A DNA stretch of 64,000 nt from Cupriavidus pauculus (GCF_022179805.1 NZ_BPUO01000004.1:310001-374000); one strand, 5' to 3'; counted from the first letter of the stretch, positions 18,659 to 27,327 are shown. The notes: generated by a model not told the origin, from the sequence alone. Numbers and translations are program-made.

Positions 18659-19363
18659 ATGCCCTCTTTCAGCCGATCACCGGTTTTCACGATTTTCATG
18701 TCTTCGTCATTCACCACCTCCGCCCCCACCCGTCTTTTCATTGCCGGCCCCGCCGGACAGCTCGAAGTCCTGGCGGACGCCCCGGCCACCGCGCCGCGCG
18801 GCATCGCCGTCGTGGCCCATCCGCACCCGAGCCAGGGCGGCAACGCCGAACACAAGATTCCGCAACTGTTGGCGCGTGTACTGCAGGCGCATGGCGTCCT
18901 GACGCTGCGGCCCAACTACCGTGGCGTGGGCCAGAGCGAAGGCCAGTATGACGATGGCAACGGCGAGACTGACGATGTGCTGGCCGTCATTCGCCACCTG
19001 CGGGGCGAGCATCCGGATTTGCCGCTGGCGCTGGCCGGCTTCTCGTTCGGCGGGTTTGTCCAGGCACGGGCGGCCGCGCGGCTGGCCGCCGACGGCGAAG
19101 CCATCGCCCACGTGATCCTGACCGGCATGCCGGCCGGCGTGCTCTCCGAGACGCTGTCTTATGACACCCCGCCCGTGCCGGCCCATACGCTGATCGTGCA
19201 TGGCGAGGCCGACGAGCGCGTGCCGCTGATCAATGTCTTTACATGGGCGCGGCCCCAGGAGCTGCCGGTGGTGGTGCTACCCGGTGCGGGGCATTTCTTC
19301 ACCGGCAAGCTGCCGGGGCTGAAACAGGTGGTGGAAGGGTACCTGCGCCGGCCGCAGGACTGA
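18659..19363 (+). CDS. Alpha/beta hydrolase
   Basis: A 234-residue hydrolase-fold protein. The nucleophile elbow is GFSFGG, with an earlier oxyanion region AHPHPSQGGNAEHK, an NYRGVGQSEG strand-turn, and a late GEADERVP (acid) and GAGHFF (His), completing a Ser-Asp-His triad. This pattern is that of the dienelactone-hydrolase-like group often found as a lone gene. GGAGG precedes by 11 nt the ATG at 18659; the conserved part begins near MSSSFTTSAP, so 18698 is an alternative start. Substrate unknown. Confidence 0.82.
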   Translation: MPSFSRSPVFTIFMSSSFTTSAPTRLFIAGPAGQLEVLADAPATAPRGIAVVAHPHPSQGGNAEHKIPQLLARVLQAHGVLTLRPNYRGVGQSEGQYDDGNGETDDVLAVIRHLRGEHPDLPLALAGFSFGGFVQARAAARLAADGEAIAHVILTGMPAGVLSETLSYDTPPVPAHTLIVHGEADERVPLINVFTWARPQELPVVVLPGAGHFFTGKLPGLKQVVEGYLRRPQD

Positions 19364-19399
19364 TGTCCGGGCCGGCGCGGTCAAGCCTGGCGGTGGCGG

Positions 19400-20287
19400 T
19401 CAGAACTGGTAATTGATCGAAATATCGCCGGTCCAGCTCGTCGATTTCGACACAACCGGGCTGTTGCGCGCATCGCCGACCAGGGCGGACACGCCAACGT
19501 CGGCCGTACTGAACCAGTGCTTGTTGAAGAACCACATGGCCGAGACGCCGCCGCCGTACGACTTGATACCGCCGCTGGCGCGGTGCTGCGGCAGGCCCGA
19601 GCGCGCCGACTGCTCGGCGCTGACGCCGTACCAGCGGCTCATGTAGGCCGAATCGGCAAAGGTCATGGTGGGGCCGGCGAACCAGAAGAACTTCTCGTTG
19701 CTGCCCGGCAGCGGCATGTAGGCGCCGATATCGCCAATCACGCCGTTGGCGCCGCCGAACTGGCGCCGCACGTTGGCGCGGATCACCAGCGGGAATTCCT
19801 TCGACACCACGTACTCGGCAAACGCCTTCGTCTCCAGCGCCATGCCGATGTTGCCCAGGCCGCCCAGGTGGTCGTGGTCGTGCTTTTCGCGGCGGCCGAA
19901 GTCATAGGTCAGCGCCACGCCAGCCCGGAAGTTGTTGGTATGGATGATGTTCCAGCCCAGGCCCTCGCCCGTGGACATGAACGCCAGGTCGCGGTAGCGG
20001 ACGTCGATCACAGGGCCCGCCAGCATGAAATAGTTCGTGGTGCCCTCGTAATACGGCCGGACGCTGGTGGCCAGGCCAACGCGGACTTCCCACTTCTCGG
20101 GCTCGCCTTCGAACAGCTTTTCCAGCGGCACCCCCACGGAATACTGCCACTCGGACAGCGGCGCGGGCGTCTGGGCGTGGGCGCGCGTGGCGCCCAGCAG
20201 GGTCAGCGCGGCCAGCAGCGCCATGGCCAGCCATCTCGGGAAACGGGTGAGGATGTGCCACGACGGGCTATCCGGGATGGTCGACAC
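19400..20287 (-). CDS. MipA/OmpV family outer-membrane protein
   Basis: A 295-residue protein. A cytoplasmic stretch of about 20 residues and a hydrophobic signal (LAMALLAALTLLGATRAHA) precede a beta-rich region with alternating aromatic/hydrophobic residues, ending in Phe (DISINYQF), the mark of an outer-membrane barrel. Family motifs such as YYEGTTNYFMLAGPVIDVRYRDLAF and SAEQSARSGLPQHRASGG identify MipA/OmpV. The GTG at 20287 is favoured because GGAGA lies 8 nt before it; an ATG at 20374 is possible. MipA proteins scaffold murein enzymes or act as porins. Confidence 0.85.
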   Translation of the reverse strand: MSTIPDSPSWHILTRFPRWLAMALLAALTLLGATRAHAQTPAPLSEWQYSVGVPLEKLFEGEPEKWEVRVGLATSVRPYYEGTTNYFMLAGPVIDVRYRDLAFMSTGEGLGWNIIHTNNFRAGVALTYDFGRREKHDHDHLGGLGNIGMALETKAFAEYVVSKEFPLVIRANVRRQFGGANGVIGDIGAYMPLPGSNEKFFWFAGPTMTFADSAYMSRWYGVSAEQSARSGLPQHRASGGIKSYGGGVSAMWFFNKHWFSTADVGVSALVGDARNSPVVSKSTSWTGDISINYQF

Positions 20288-20544
20288 TTTTTGGCTCTCC
20301 GGTCTTCTTGTTACCCCATTGGCCGGGGCGGAATCGACGTTTAACGGAACAAGGGGCCGTCTGGATGACGGCAACTTATCTTTTCACCGAAGCCCGCCGC
20401 CGGCAACTTCCCTGAATCTCACAACCGTGTAGGAAGGACGCCGATTTCGGCGTCAGCCGACGACGCCTACCATGCAAAAAAGCGGTGCGGCGTCACGTGC
20501 TGGCAGGTGGTTGCCCGGCGATCGGTCTCCTGGTCGTTGGTCTC

Positions 20545-21006
20545 CTAGTCGTTGATCTCCATCTCGTCGCCGCGCCAGTCGCGCCGCATGATCAGGAATG
20601 TGAACGATGTCGACCAACCGATCAGGATCAGGCCCACCAGCGGCTGCACCGACGCCAGCAGCCGCAGCGGCCCCACGGGAAAGATATCGCCGATGCTCTG
20701 CGTGGTGAAGGTTTCGAGCGAGAAATAGATATAGGCTATGGCGCCGTGCTCGCGCATGCCGGTCAGCTTGCCGATGGACAGCACGTCGTTGCCGACCCAG
20801 TAGCCGGCGCTGAACACGATGGCCTCGAGGCAGTGCGTCAGGATGATCAGGACGATGACGGTGCCGATGTTGAGCTTGCCGCTGAGCCGTTTCGGGTGGA
20901 ATTCCGAAATCAGGCGCAGCGCCTCGTAATGGATGCCGACACACAGCAGGGTCAGCGCAGCGGTGAGCCCGACGGCAATCAGGTAGTTGAGCGGGGTTTC
21001 GTCCAT
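20545..21006 (-). CDS. Two/three-helix ion channel protein with variant selectivity filter
   Basis: A 153-residue membrane protein. Hydrophobic segments lie near residues 7-30, 45-70 and 115-140, with a re-entrant pore segment SLETFTTQSIGDIFPVGPLRL between the last two. The position of the potassium-channel filter TVGYGD is occupied by TQSIGD, so the fold is that of the Ion_trans_2 group but ion selectivity is uncertain. No cytoplasmic RCK domain follows. It is divergent from the large hybrid kinase gene, with a 153-base shared region. Confidence 0.8.
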   Translation of the reverse strand: MDETPLNYLIAVGLTAALTLLCVGIHYEALRLISEFHPKRLSGKLNIGTVIVLIILTHCLEAIVFSAGYWVGNDVLSIGKLTGMREHGAIAYIYFSLETFTTQSIGDIFPVGPLRLLASVQPLVGLILIGWSTSFTFLIMRRDWRGDEMEIND

Positions 21007-21159
21007 CGGCGGGTAAGGCGCGAGGTAAGAAGACCAGACTATACGGCGCCTCGCGCGGTGTAAATGCATCGCGTGTGAGCGGATGGATACAAATACGGGG
21101 TTGCCGGCAAAGGAGTACGCCGGCGAGAACGGCATGCCCGGTGAATCGGGGAGAGCGCA

Positions 21160-24100
21160 ATGACGAATGCTGACGGTGGTCTGCCGTCGATGGAACGTGA
21201 TGGGCAGATGCCCGGGTTTCTGGCTGGCGCCGGCGAGATGGCCGCGCTCATTCGTCGGTTCGACTGGAACACCACCGGGCTGGGGCCTGCCGAACATTGG
21301 CCGCAAAGCTTGAAGACGGCCATCCGGATTATGCTGACGTCGCGCCAGCCCATCTGGATCGGCTGGGGCAGTGACCTGCTGTTCTTCTACAACGACCCCT
21401 ACAAGGCCATCATCGGCGGCAAGCACCCCGTGGCGCTGGGCCAGCCCACCGCCGAGGTATGGCGCGAGATCTGGCCCGAGATCGAGCCGCTGCTGGCAAC
21501 GGCCATGGCCGGCGTAGAAGGAACGTTCGTCGAGCAGAAGCTGCTGATCATGGAGCGCAACGGGTATCCCGAGGAGACGTACTACACGTTCTCGTACAGC
21601 CCCGTTCCCGACGATCAAGGTGGCACGGGCGGCATGATCTGCGCCAATAGCGACGACACCGAACGCGTGGTGGCCGAGCGCCAACTGAACCTGCTGCGCG
21701 AGCTGGGGTCGTCCGTCACCCACGCGCGTAGCGGCGCCGAAGCCTGCCGACTCAGCGTGCAGGCGCTGCGCGCCAATCCCTACGACATCCCGTTTGCGCT
21801 GCTCTACCTTGGTGAGCGCGGCGCCGGCACGCTGCGGCTGGCCGGCACCGCCGGCATCGAAGCGGGGCACGTGGCGGCGCCACCGGAACTGGACGCCGGC
21901 GACCCCGCGTCGCCATGGCCAGCGGCCGACGCGCTGCGTACGGCAACGCCGATGCGGGTCGATGACCTGGCTGCGCGTTTCAACGTGCCGCTGCCCGGCG
22001 GTGCGTGGCAGATGGCGCCGCGCCAGGCCATGGTGCTGCCCGTGCTGCTGTCCGGCGAGAGTGCGCCGCGCGGCGTGCTGGTGCTGGGGTTGAATCCGTG
22101 CCGACTGCTGGCCGACCGCTATCGCGCCTTTCTCGATCTCGTGGTGGGGCAGATCAGCCAGGCCATCAGCTATGCGCTGGCTTATGAGGAAGAACGGCGG
22201 CGTGCCGAGGCGCTGGCCGAGATCGACCGCGCCAAGACCACGTTCTTCTCGAACATCAGCCATGAATTCCGCACGCCGCTGACGTTGATGCTGGGGCCGC
22301 TGGAAGAGATGCTGAACCGTGCCGATGCGCCGGAGGCCGACCGCGCGCTGGCGGAGATCGCACATCGAAACGGCTTGCGGCTTCTGAAGCTGGTCAATGC
22401 CCTGCTCGATTTCTCGCGCATCGAGGCGGGCCGGGTGCAGATGGCCGCGCAGCCCACCGATCTGGCCACGTTCACCACCGAGCTGGCGTCGGTATTCCGT
22501 TCGGCCATCGAATCGGCTGGCATGGTGCTGGACGTGCATTGCCCGCCGTTGCCGGTGCCGGTGGCCGTGGACCGCGACATGTGGGAAACGGTGGTGCTGA
22601 ACCTGCTGTCGAACGCGTTCAAGTACACCCATGCGGGCCGTATCGCCGTGACGCTGGAAGAGCGCGCCACGGGCGAGGTGGAACTGTGCGTGGGCGATAC
22701 CGGCATCGGTATCGCGCAGGAAGAACTGCCGCGCCTGTTTGAGCGGTTCCATCGCGTGGCCGGGGCGGTGGGGCGTTCCATCGAGGGGAGCGGCATCGGC
22801 CTGGCGATGGTGCAGGAACTGGTGCATCTGCACGGTGGACGGATCGAGGTGCAGAGCACGCCTGGCGAGGGCTCGCGCTTCCGCGTCGTGCTGCCGGCCA
22901 GTGCGCGGCTGGCCGTTGCGTCAACCGCGAGCCCGGCGGCCACCAGTGCGCGGGCGCTGGCCTACGTCGATGAAGCGCGGCGCTGGACGCCCGGTGCCGA
23001 CGACATGCCGACGCCGTCGTCGGCCGAAGACATCCCACCGGCCGCCGTGGACGTGGACGCGGACGCGGTACGCGGCCGCCTGCTGGTGGTGGACGACAAC
23101 GCGGATCTGCGCGACTACATGCAGCGCATCCTGCGTGCGGCCGGCCATCGTGTTGAGATCGCCGCCGATGGGGAGGAGGCGCTGGAGCTGGCGCGTCGCG
23201 GTGCACCGGACCTGATCGTCTCCGATGTGATGATGCCCCGCCTGGACGGCTTTGGCCTGCTGCGCGAAGTGCGCGCCGACGCTGCGCTGCGCCAGACGCC
23301 GGTGCTGCTGCTGTCGGCCCGTGCGGGCGAGGAGGCGCGCGTGAGCGGCCTGGCGTCGGGCGCCGACGACTACCTGATCAAGCCATTCAGCGCGCGCGAA
23401 CTGCTGGCGCGCGTGGCCAGCAACCTGCGGCTGTCGCGCCTGCGCAGCAGGGCGCAGCAAGAACTGCGCGAGATGAACGATTCGCTCGAACGCCGCGTGA
23501 CAGAAACCGTGGCGGACCGCGACCGGCTCTGGGACCTCAGCGAAGACCTGATGATGGTGACAAGCGCGGACGGCACGCTCGAACGCGTGAGTCCATCGTG
23601 GCAGCGCGCGCTGGGCCATGGCGGCGATGCGCTGATCGGCCGCTCGTGCCTGGCGCTCGTGCATCCTGAGGATCTGGTCAGCGTGACCGAGCAGATGCTG
23701 GTGCTGCGCCAGGAGGGCGCGCCAGTGCGCTACGAATGCCGCATGCTGTGCGCCGATGCCCGTGTGCGCTGGATGGCCTGGACGTTGTCCGTCGATCCCG
23801 CGAACGGGCGCATCCACGGCGTGGGGCGTGACGTGACTGGCGACAAGGAAGCGGCCGAAGCCCTGCGGCAGGCGGACGAGGCGCTGCGCATGGCGCAGAA
23901 GATGGAGTCCATCGGCAAGCTGACCGGTGGCGTGGCGCATGACTTCAACAACCTGCTGCAGGTAATTGGCGGCAACCTGCATCTGCTGTCGCGCGACGTG
24001 GCCGGCGACGACCGCTCCGAAGCCCGCGTGCGCAATGCGCTGGCGGGCGTGGCACGCGGCGCCAAGCTGGCGTCGCAGTTGCTGGCCTTCGGACGCCGGC

Positions 24101-25482
24101 AGCCGCTGGCGCCCAAGGTGGTGAACTTGGGCCGCTTCGTGCATGGGTTGGACGACATGTTGCGGCGCGCACTGGGCGATGGCATCGAGGTCGAGACCGT
24201 GATCGGCGCGGGGCTGTGGAATACGCTGGTCGATCCATTCCAGGTGGAGAACGCGCTGCTGAACCTGGCGATCAATGCGCGCGACGCCATGAACGGCCAT
24301 GGCCGGCTGACCGTGGAGGCGTGCAATGCCGCGATCGACGACGCCTATGCGCGCCGCACCGCCGACGCCACGCCCGGCCAGTACGTGATGCTGGCTGTCA
24401 CCGATACCGGCGCGGGCATGTCGCCGGAAATCCGGGACCAGGTGTTCGAACCCTTCTTCACCACCAAGCCCGAGGGGCAGGGCACCGGCCTGGGCCTGAG
24501 CATGGTCTATGGCTTCGTGCGGCAATCGGGTGGGCACGTGAACATCTATAGCGAAGTTGGCGTGGGTACCACGGTGCGGCTGTACCTGCCGCGCGCCGAC
24601 GAGCCGGAGGACCTGGAAATCCAGGTGGATACCGGGCCGGTCGGCGGCGGCAGCGAGACCGTGCTGGTGGTGGAGGATGACGAGGATGTCCGAGCGACCG
24701 TGGTGGAGATGCTGGCCGGACTTGGATATCGCGTGCTGAAGGCGCGCGATGCCACCAGCGCGCTGGCCATCGTCGAGAGCGGCGTGCCCATCGACCTGCT
24801 GTTTAGCGATGTGGTGATGCCGGGGCCATTGCGCAGCACCGAGATGGCGCGCAAGGTACGTGAGCGCTTGCCGGGGATCACGGTGCTGTTCACGTCGGGC
24901 TACACCGATAACGCCGTGCTGCGCGGCGGCCGGCTCGATGCGGGCATCGAACTGCTGAGCAAGCCGTACACGCAAGAGGCGCTGGCGCGCAAGGTGCGGC
25001 AGATGCTGGCCAGCGGCGCCACGCCGTTGCCGGATGCATCCGTGTATCCGCTGCATGCGGTACAGGCGGCGCTGCCGGTAGCCGAGGTGCCTGACGGCGT
25101 GCCGGTTGCCGTGCCGCGTGGCCCGCGCGTGGTCTTCGTCGAGGACGACGATCTGGTGCGCGCCAGCACCGCCGAACTGATGAGGACGCTTGGCATGGAA
25201 GTGCTGGAGGCGCGTAACGATATCGAGGCCATGGCCGCGCTGCGCGGCGACGGGATCGATGTGCTGCTGACGGATGTGGGGTTGGGCGGCGTGTCGGGCG
25301 TGGATCTGGCGATCGATGCCTGCCGGCTGCTGCCGGCCTTGCGCGTGATCTTCCTGAGCGGCTACGACGTGGTGCTTACGCCCACGCAGCAGGCAGCCTT
25401 GCCGAATGCGGCGATGCTGCGCAAGCCGTATGCGCTGACGGATTTCATCGACCTGCTGCAGGCTCGCCAGGCCCAGAAGTAA
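21160..25482 (+). CDS. Double hybrid histidine kinase with three receiver domains
   Basis: A 1440-residue soluble protein. Order: N-terminal PAS-like region (about 20-165), GAF domain (about 175-330), HisKA with His368 (FFSNISHEFRTPL) and an HATPase, receiver 1 with Asp689 (VSDVMMPRLDG), PAS (about 795-905), a second HisKA with His927 (GGVAHDFNNLLQ) and HATPase (DTGAGMSPEIRDQVFEPFFTTK), receiver 2 with Asp1217 and receiver 3 with Asp1372. The two kinase cores are of different types. No membrane segment or DNA-binding output is present, so signals go to a partner or are integrated internally. GGGGAGA precedes the ATG. Confidence 0.93.
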   Translation: MTNADGGLPSMERDGQMPGFLAGAGEMAALIRRFDWNTTGLGPAEHWPQSLKTAIRIMLTSRQPIWIGWGSDLLFFYNDPYKAIIGGKHPVALGQPTAEVWREIWPEIEPLLATAMAGVEGTFVEQKLLIMERNGYPEETYYTFSYSPVPDDQGGTGGMICANSDDTERVVAERQLNLLRELGSSVTHARSGAEACRLSVQALRANPYDIPFALLYLGERGAGTLRLAGTAGIEAGHVAAPPELDAGDPASPWPAADALRTATPMRVDDLAARFNVPLPGGAWQMAPRQAMVLPVLLSGESAPRGVLVLGLNPCRLLADRYRAFLDLVVGQISQAISYALAYEEERRRAEALAEIDRAKTTFFSNISHEFRTPLTLMLGPLEEMLNRADAPEADRALAEIAHRNGLRLLKLVNALLDFSRIEAGRVQMAAQPTDLATFTTELASVFRSAIESAGMVLDVHCPPLPVPVAVDRDMWETVVLNLLSNAFKYTHAGRIAVTLEERATGEVELCVGDTGIGIAQEELPRLFERFHRVAGAVGRSIEGSGIGLAMVQELVHLHGGRIEVQSTPGEGSRFRVVLPASARLAVASTASPAATSARALAYVDEARRWTPGADDMPTPSSAEDIPPAAVDVDADAVRGRLLVVDDNADLRDYMQRILRAAGHRVEIAADGEEALELARRGAPDLIVSDVMMPRLDGFGLLREVRADAALRQTPVLLLSARAGEEARVSGLASGADDYLIKPFSARELLARVASNLRLSRLRSRAQQELREMNDSLERRVTETVADRDRLWDLSEDLMMVTSADGTLERVSPSWQRALGHGGDALIGRSCLALVHPEDLVSVTEQMLVLRQEGAPVRYECRMLCADARVRWMAWTLSVDPANGRIHGVGRDVTGDKEAAEALRQADEALRMAQKMESIGKLTGGVAHDFNNLLQVIGGNLHLLSRDVAGDDRSEARVRNALAGVARGAKLASQLLAFGRRQPLAPKVVNLGRFVHGLDDMLRRALGDGIEVETVIGAGLWNTLVDPFQVENALLNLAINARDAMNGHGRLTVEACNAAIDDAYARRTADATPGQYVMLAVTDTGAGMSPEIRDQVFEPFFTTKPEGQGTGLGLSMVYGFVRQSGGHVNIYSEVGVGTTVRLYLPRADEPEDLEIQVDTGPVGGGSETVLVVEDDEDVRATVVEMLAGLGYRVLKARDATSALAIVESGVPIDLLFSDVVMPGPLRSTEMARKVRERLPGITVLFTSGYTDNAVLRGGRLDAGIELLSKPYTQEALARKVRQMLASGATPLPDASVYPLHAVQAALPVAEVPDGVPVAVPRGPRVVFVEDDDLVRASTAELMRTLGMEVLEARNDIEAMAALRGDGIDVLLTDVGLGGVSGVDLAIDACRLLPALRVIFLSGYDVVLTPTQQAALPNAAMLRKPYALTDFIDLLQARQAQK

Positions 25483-25488
25483 AAAAGC

Positions 25489-25530
25489 AAAAAGCCAGGG
25501 GCCACCTTCGTGGTGGTCCCTGGCTTTTTT
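25489..25530. terminator. Strong bidirectional terminator after the hybrid kinase gene
   Basis: AAAAAGCCAGGG and its complement CCCTGGCTTTTTT enclose an inner CCACC/GGTGG stem with a TTCG-containing loop. A-run on the left and T-run on the right make it work on both strands, ending the kinase transcript and the minus-strand transcript that carries the repeat protein. Confidence 0.92.
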
Positions 25531-25543
25531 CAGGCGGTCTTCT

Positions 25544-25645
25544 TCAGACTGGCAATGCCGTGGCGACGAGGGCGGCGGCTGCGCCGCTGGCGGCAGTCAG
25601 TGCCAGCCATCCGCCCACGAGCAGGGCGCTGTTCCGGAAAGTCAT
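25544..25645 (-). CDS. Possible 33-residue hydrophobic peptide
   Basis: A frame of 34 codons beginning MTFRNSALLVGGW and continuing as a single Ala/Leu/Val-rich hydrophobic stretch ending ALPV. GGAG lies 7 nt before the ATG, a better ribosome site than chance would usually give. It is 78 bases downstream of, and on the same strand as, the TDGAR-repeat gene, and ends just before the shared terminator, so it could be the last gene of that transcript. Function unknown. Confidence 0.45.
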   Translation of the reverse strand: MTFRNSALLVGGWLALTAASGAAAALVATALPV

Positions 25646-25723
25646 GATGGGCTCCGTGGAGAGGGTCCGGAGCCCAGCCTGGGCTCCGGCTACTGTTGGT
25701 GAACCGCCTTCATCGGGCGGGAA

Positions 25724-26143
25724 TCAGACGTTGGCGCCGTCGGTGTAGATGTCGGGGGTGCGGGCACCGTCGTAGAACGGGTTGCGCGGCTGGTTCACGC
25801 TGCGGGCGCCGTCGTAGTACGGGTCAACCTTGCGGGCGGGGCTGGCCGATACGCCAACCTTGTCCAGACCTGCCACGATGCGGGCACCGTCGGTGAACGG
25901 ATCAGTCTTGCCAACCTTGGCGCCGTCGGTGTACGGGTCGGCCTTGCCAACACGTGCGCCTTCGGTGAACGGGTCGAACGTGCCTTGGCGTGCACCATCG
26001 GTGAAGGCGCTACGCTGGTCTTGCACGCGGTAGCTGTAACCGTAGACTTCGCCGGCCTTTTGCACGGCGGGGGCGGCTTGCACGGCACCGGTCACGAAAG
26101 CGGCTGCGAGGGCGGCGGCGGTAACGAAGGTCTTGGCGTTCAT
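25724..26143 (-). CDS. Secreted protein built of DPYTDGAR-type repeats
   Basis: A 139-residue protein with a Sec signal peptide (cleavage near VQA-APA, residue 23). The mature part consists of seven copies of a motif [DA]-[PFI]-[FY]-[TY]-[DE]-G-A-[RKN], spaced mostly 11-13 residues, the first copy reading SAFTDGAR and the last DIYTDGAN. There are no cysteines or membrane segments. Acid, Tyr and Arg are placed regularly, which suggests a repeated ligand- or metal-binding or an extended fold, but no function is known to me. AGGAGAG precedes the ATG. Two matching palindromes lie 95-245 bases upstream. Confidence 0.85.
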   Translation of the reverse strand: MNAKTFVTAAALAAAFVTGAVQAAPAVQKAGEVYGYSYRVQDQRSAFTDGARQGTFDPFTEGARVGKADPYTDGAKVGKTDPFTDGARIVAGLDKVGVSASPARKVDPYYDGARSVNQPRNPFYDGARTPDIYTDGANV

Positions 26144-26237
26144 GATTTGCTCTCCTTGGCTTTGGCCGGGCGATCACTTATGTCGGATGCGCGGGGCCGG
26201 TACATCTGTTTCGATCAGGGTAACTTTCTTTTGCTGC

Positions 26238-26257
26238 TATCTACTGGTAGGTAGATT
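26238..26257. promoter_or_regulatory. Palindromic operator 1 upstream of the repeat protein
   Basis: ATCTAC and GTAGAT form 6-bp inverted arms around TGGTAG (26239-26256). The 20 bases align with the second palindrome at 26369 to give TATCTACTnnTAGnTAGA, typical in size and symmetry of a TetR-family operator. It lies 95 bases before the repeat-protein start, where a promoter would be expected. Confidence 0.6.
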
Positions 26258-26368
26258 TGCTTTGCTAAAAAAAGAACCGTCTCCGGTTTCATTCACTTGC
26301 CTTGTATTGCGTGGACGTTGCTGCTGCGTCTTGCTGTCTGCTGCGTGCGTCGTCCATGGCTCGAATAT

Positions 26369-26387
26369 TATCTACTACTAGATAGAC
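26369..26387. promoter_or_regulatory. Palindromic operator 2 upstream of the repeat protein
   Basis: TATCTA and TAGATA are perfect inverted arms around CTAC (26369-26384). It shares the consensus of the palindrome at 26238 and lies about 130 bases from it. The remainder of the 411-base gap between 26144 and 26554 is AT-rich for this genome and shows no gene. Confidence 0.6.
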
Positions 26388-26554
26388 AAGCAAGGACTTT
26401 TTGCAGAGCACAATCGTATAACCGCGTAATTCGGACGTTCACAGTCGCTGCGGATGGAAGCTGTGGCGCCCCAGATCCTTGAATTAAAAAGAAAAAAGAC
26501 GCTGCCTATGGTGTTAGGATGGTCATTAGAGTGTTTGCTCTAATCGCTGAACGA

Positions 26555-27256
26555 CTACCGATCGCGCGCTGCAACCAGCCCCAGGAGCAGGATACGCGTG
26601 TGTTCCTGCAACACATCCTGCACGCGCTGGGTCTCCGCTTCGCCGTAGCCGTCCCATTCGAGTGCCCGCAGCACGTGACGCCGCATCACCTTGAACGCCG
26701 CGATCTGGCTGTCGATGGCGACTGTGCGGATACGCGTGGTTTCGTCGGTCGCCGGGCGGCCGATCAGGCGCCCGATCAGCGCCGAGGTCAGCGCGAACAG
26801 CCGGCGATTGATGCCCGCGTCGATGCGCTCGAACGCCGTGGGCGGTCCCAGGCCGGCGCGCTCGCGCGCCATGAACTGGCGCCAGTGGTCGGTTTCCGGG
26901 CACTCATACAGGAAGTTGGCAAAGCGTGCCTGCAATGCCAGGTAGGCGTCGATCAGTTCCGCATCGGTCACATCGGCGCGGGCCAGCAGGGCTTCGCCGT
27001 CGGCCACCAGGTCTTGCACCACGGCCCAGGCGCGCTCGACGAAATAGTCGATACAGGCCAGGTACACGCCTTCCTTGTTGTCGAAGTAGTACTGCAGGGC
27101 CGGTGCGTTGACGCTGGCCTCGCGGGCGATGTCGCGTGTGGATGCGCCGTCGAAGCCATGTACGGCAAATAGCCGCATCGCTGCTTCGATGATGCGTGCG
27201 CGGGTTTCTTCGCCGCGCTGGTAGCCGCCCTCGGCTGCCGGCCTGTGTCGCGCCAT
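26555..27256 (-). CDS. TetR/CerR-family transcriptional repressor
   Basis: A 233-residue regulator. The N-terminal helix-turn-helix (TRARIIEAAMRLFAVHGFDGASTRDIAREASVNAPALQYYFDNKEGVYLACIDY) is a standard TetR_N domain. The C-terminal half (FLYECPETDHWRQFMARE) matches the CerR/CecR group, as in E. coli CecR, which controls an adjacent HlyD-type efflux gene. It is divergent from the efflux operon beginning at 27363. The palindrome in the shared promoter is its likely target, giving control of both directions. Confidence 0.9.
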   Translation of the reverse strand: MARHRPAAEGGYQRGEETRARIIEAAMRLFAVHGFDGASTRDIAREASVNAPALQYYFDNKEGVYLACIDYFVERAWAVVQDLVADGEALLARADVTDAELIDAYLALQARFANFLYECPETDHWRQFMARERAGLGPPTAFERIDAGINRRLFALTSALIGRLIGRPATDETTRIRTVAIDSQIAAFKVMRRHVLRALEWDGYGEAETQRVQDVLQEHTRILLLGLVAARDR

Positions 27257-27299
27257 GTTGCAGTTTCCCCTCCGTGGTGAACAGGCTGAAATATATCAG

Positions 27300-27327
27300 T
27301 TGACAGATTTATTCCAAGTGGAATAAT
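27300..27327 (+). promoter_or_regulatory. Efflux operon promoter with embedded repressor operator
   Basis: TTGACA (27300-27305), a 16-base spacer and AATAAT (27322-27327) form a near-consensus sigma-70 promoter. The palindrome TTATTCC-AAGT-GGAATAA (27309-27326, 7-bp perfect arms) fills the spacer and overlaps the -10. A repressor bound here would block RNA polymerase directly, and the divergent CerR/TetR gene starts only 44 bases away. Confidence 0.8.

Noticed and set aside
20545-22833. A 762-codon open frame on the minus strand across the start of the hybrid kinase gene
   Set aside because: Only its last 153 codons (the channel protein) are protein-like. The rest is antisense to a well-supported kinase and rich in His/Arg/Gln, typical of the reverse complement of high-GC coding DNA.
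22921-25056. A 711-codon minus-strand frame inside the hybrid kinase gene
   Set aside because: Shadow of the kinase; no motif, very high His/Gln/Arg.
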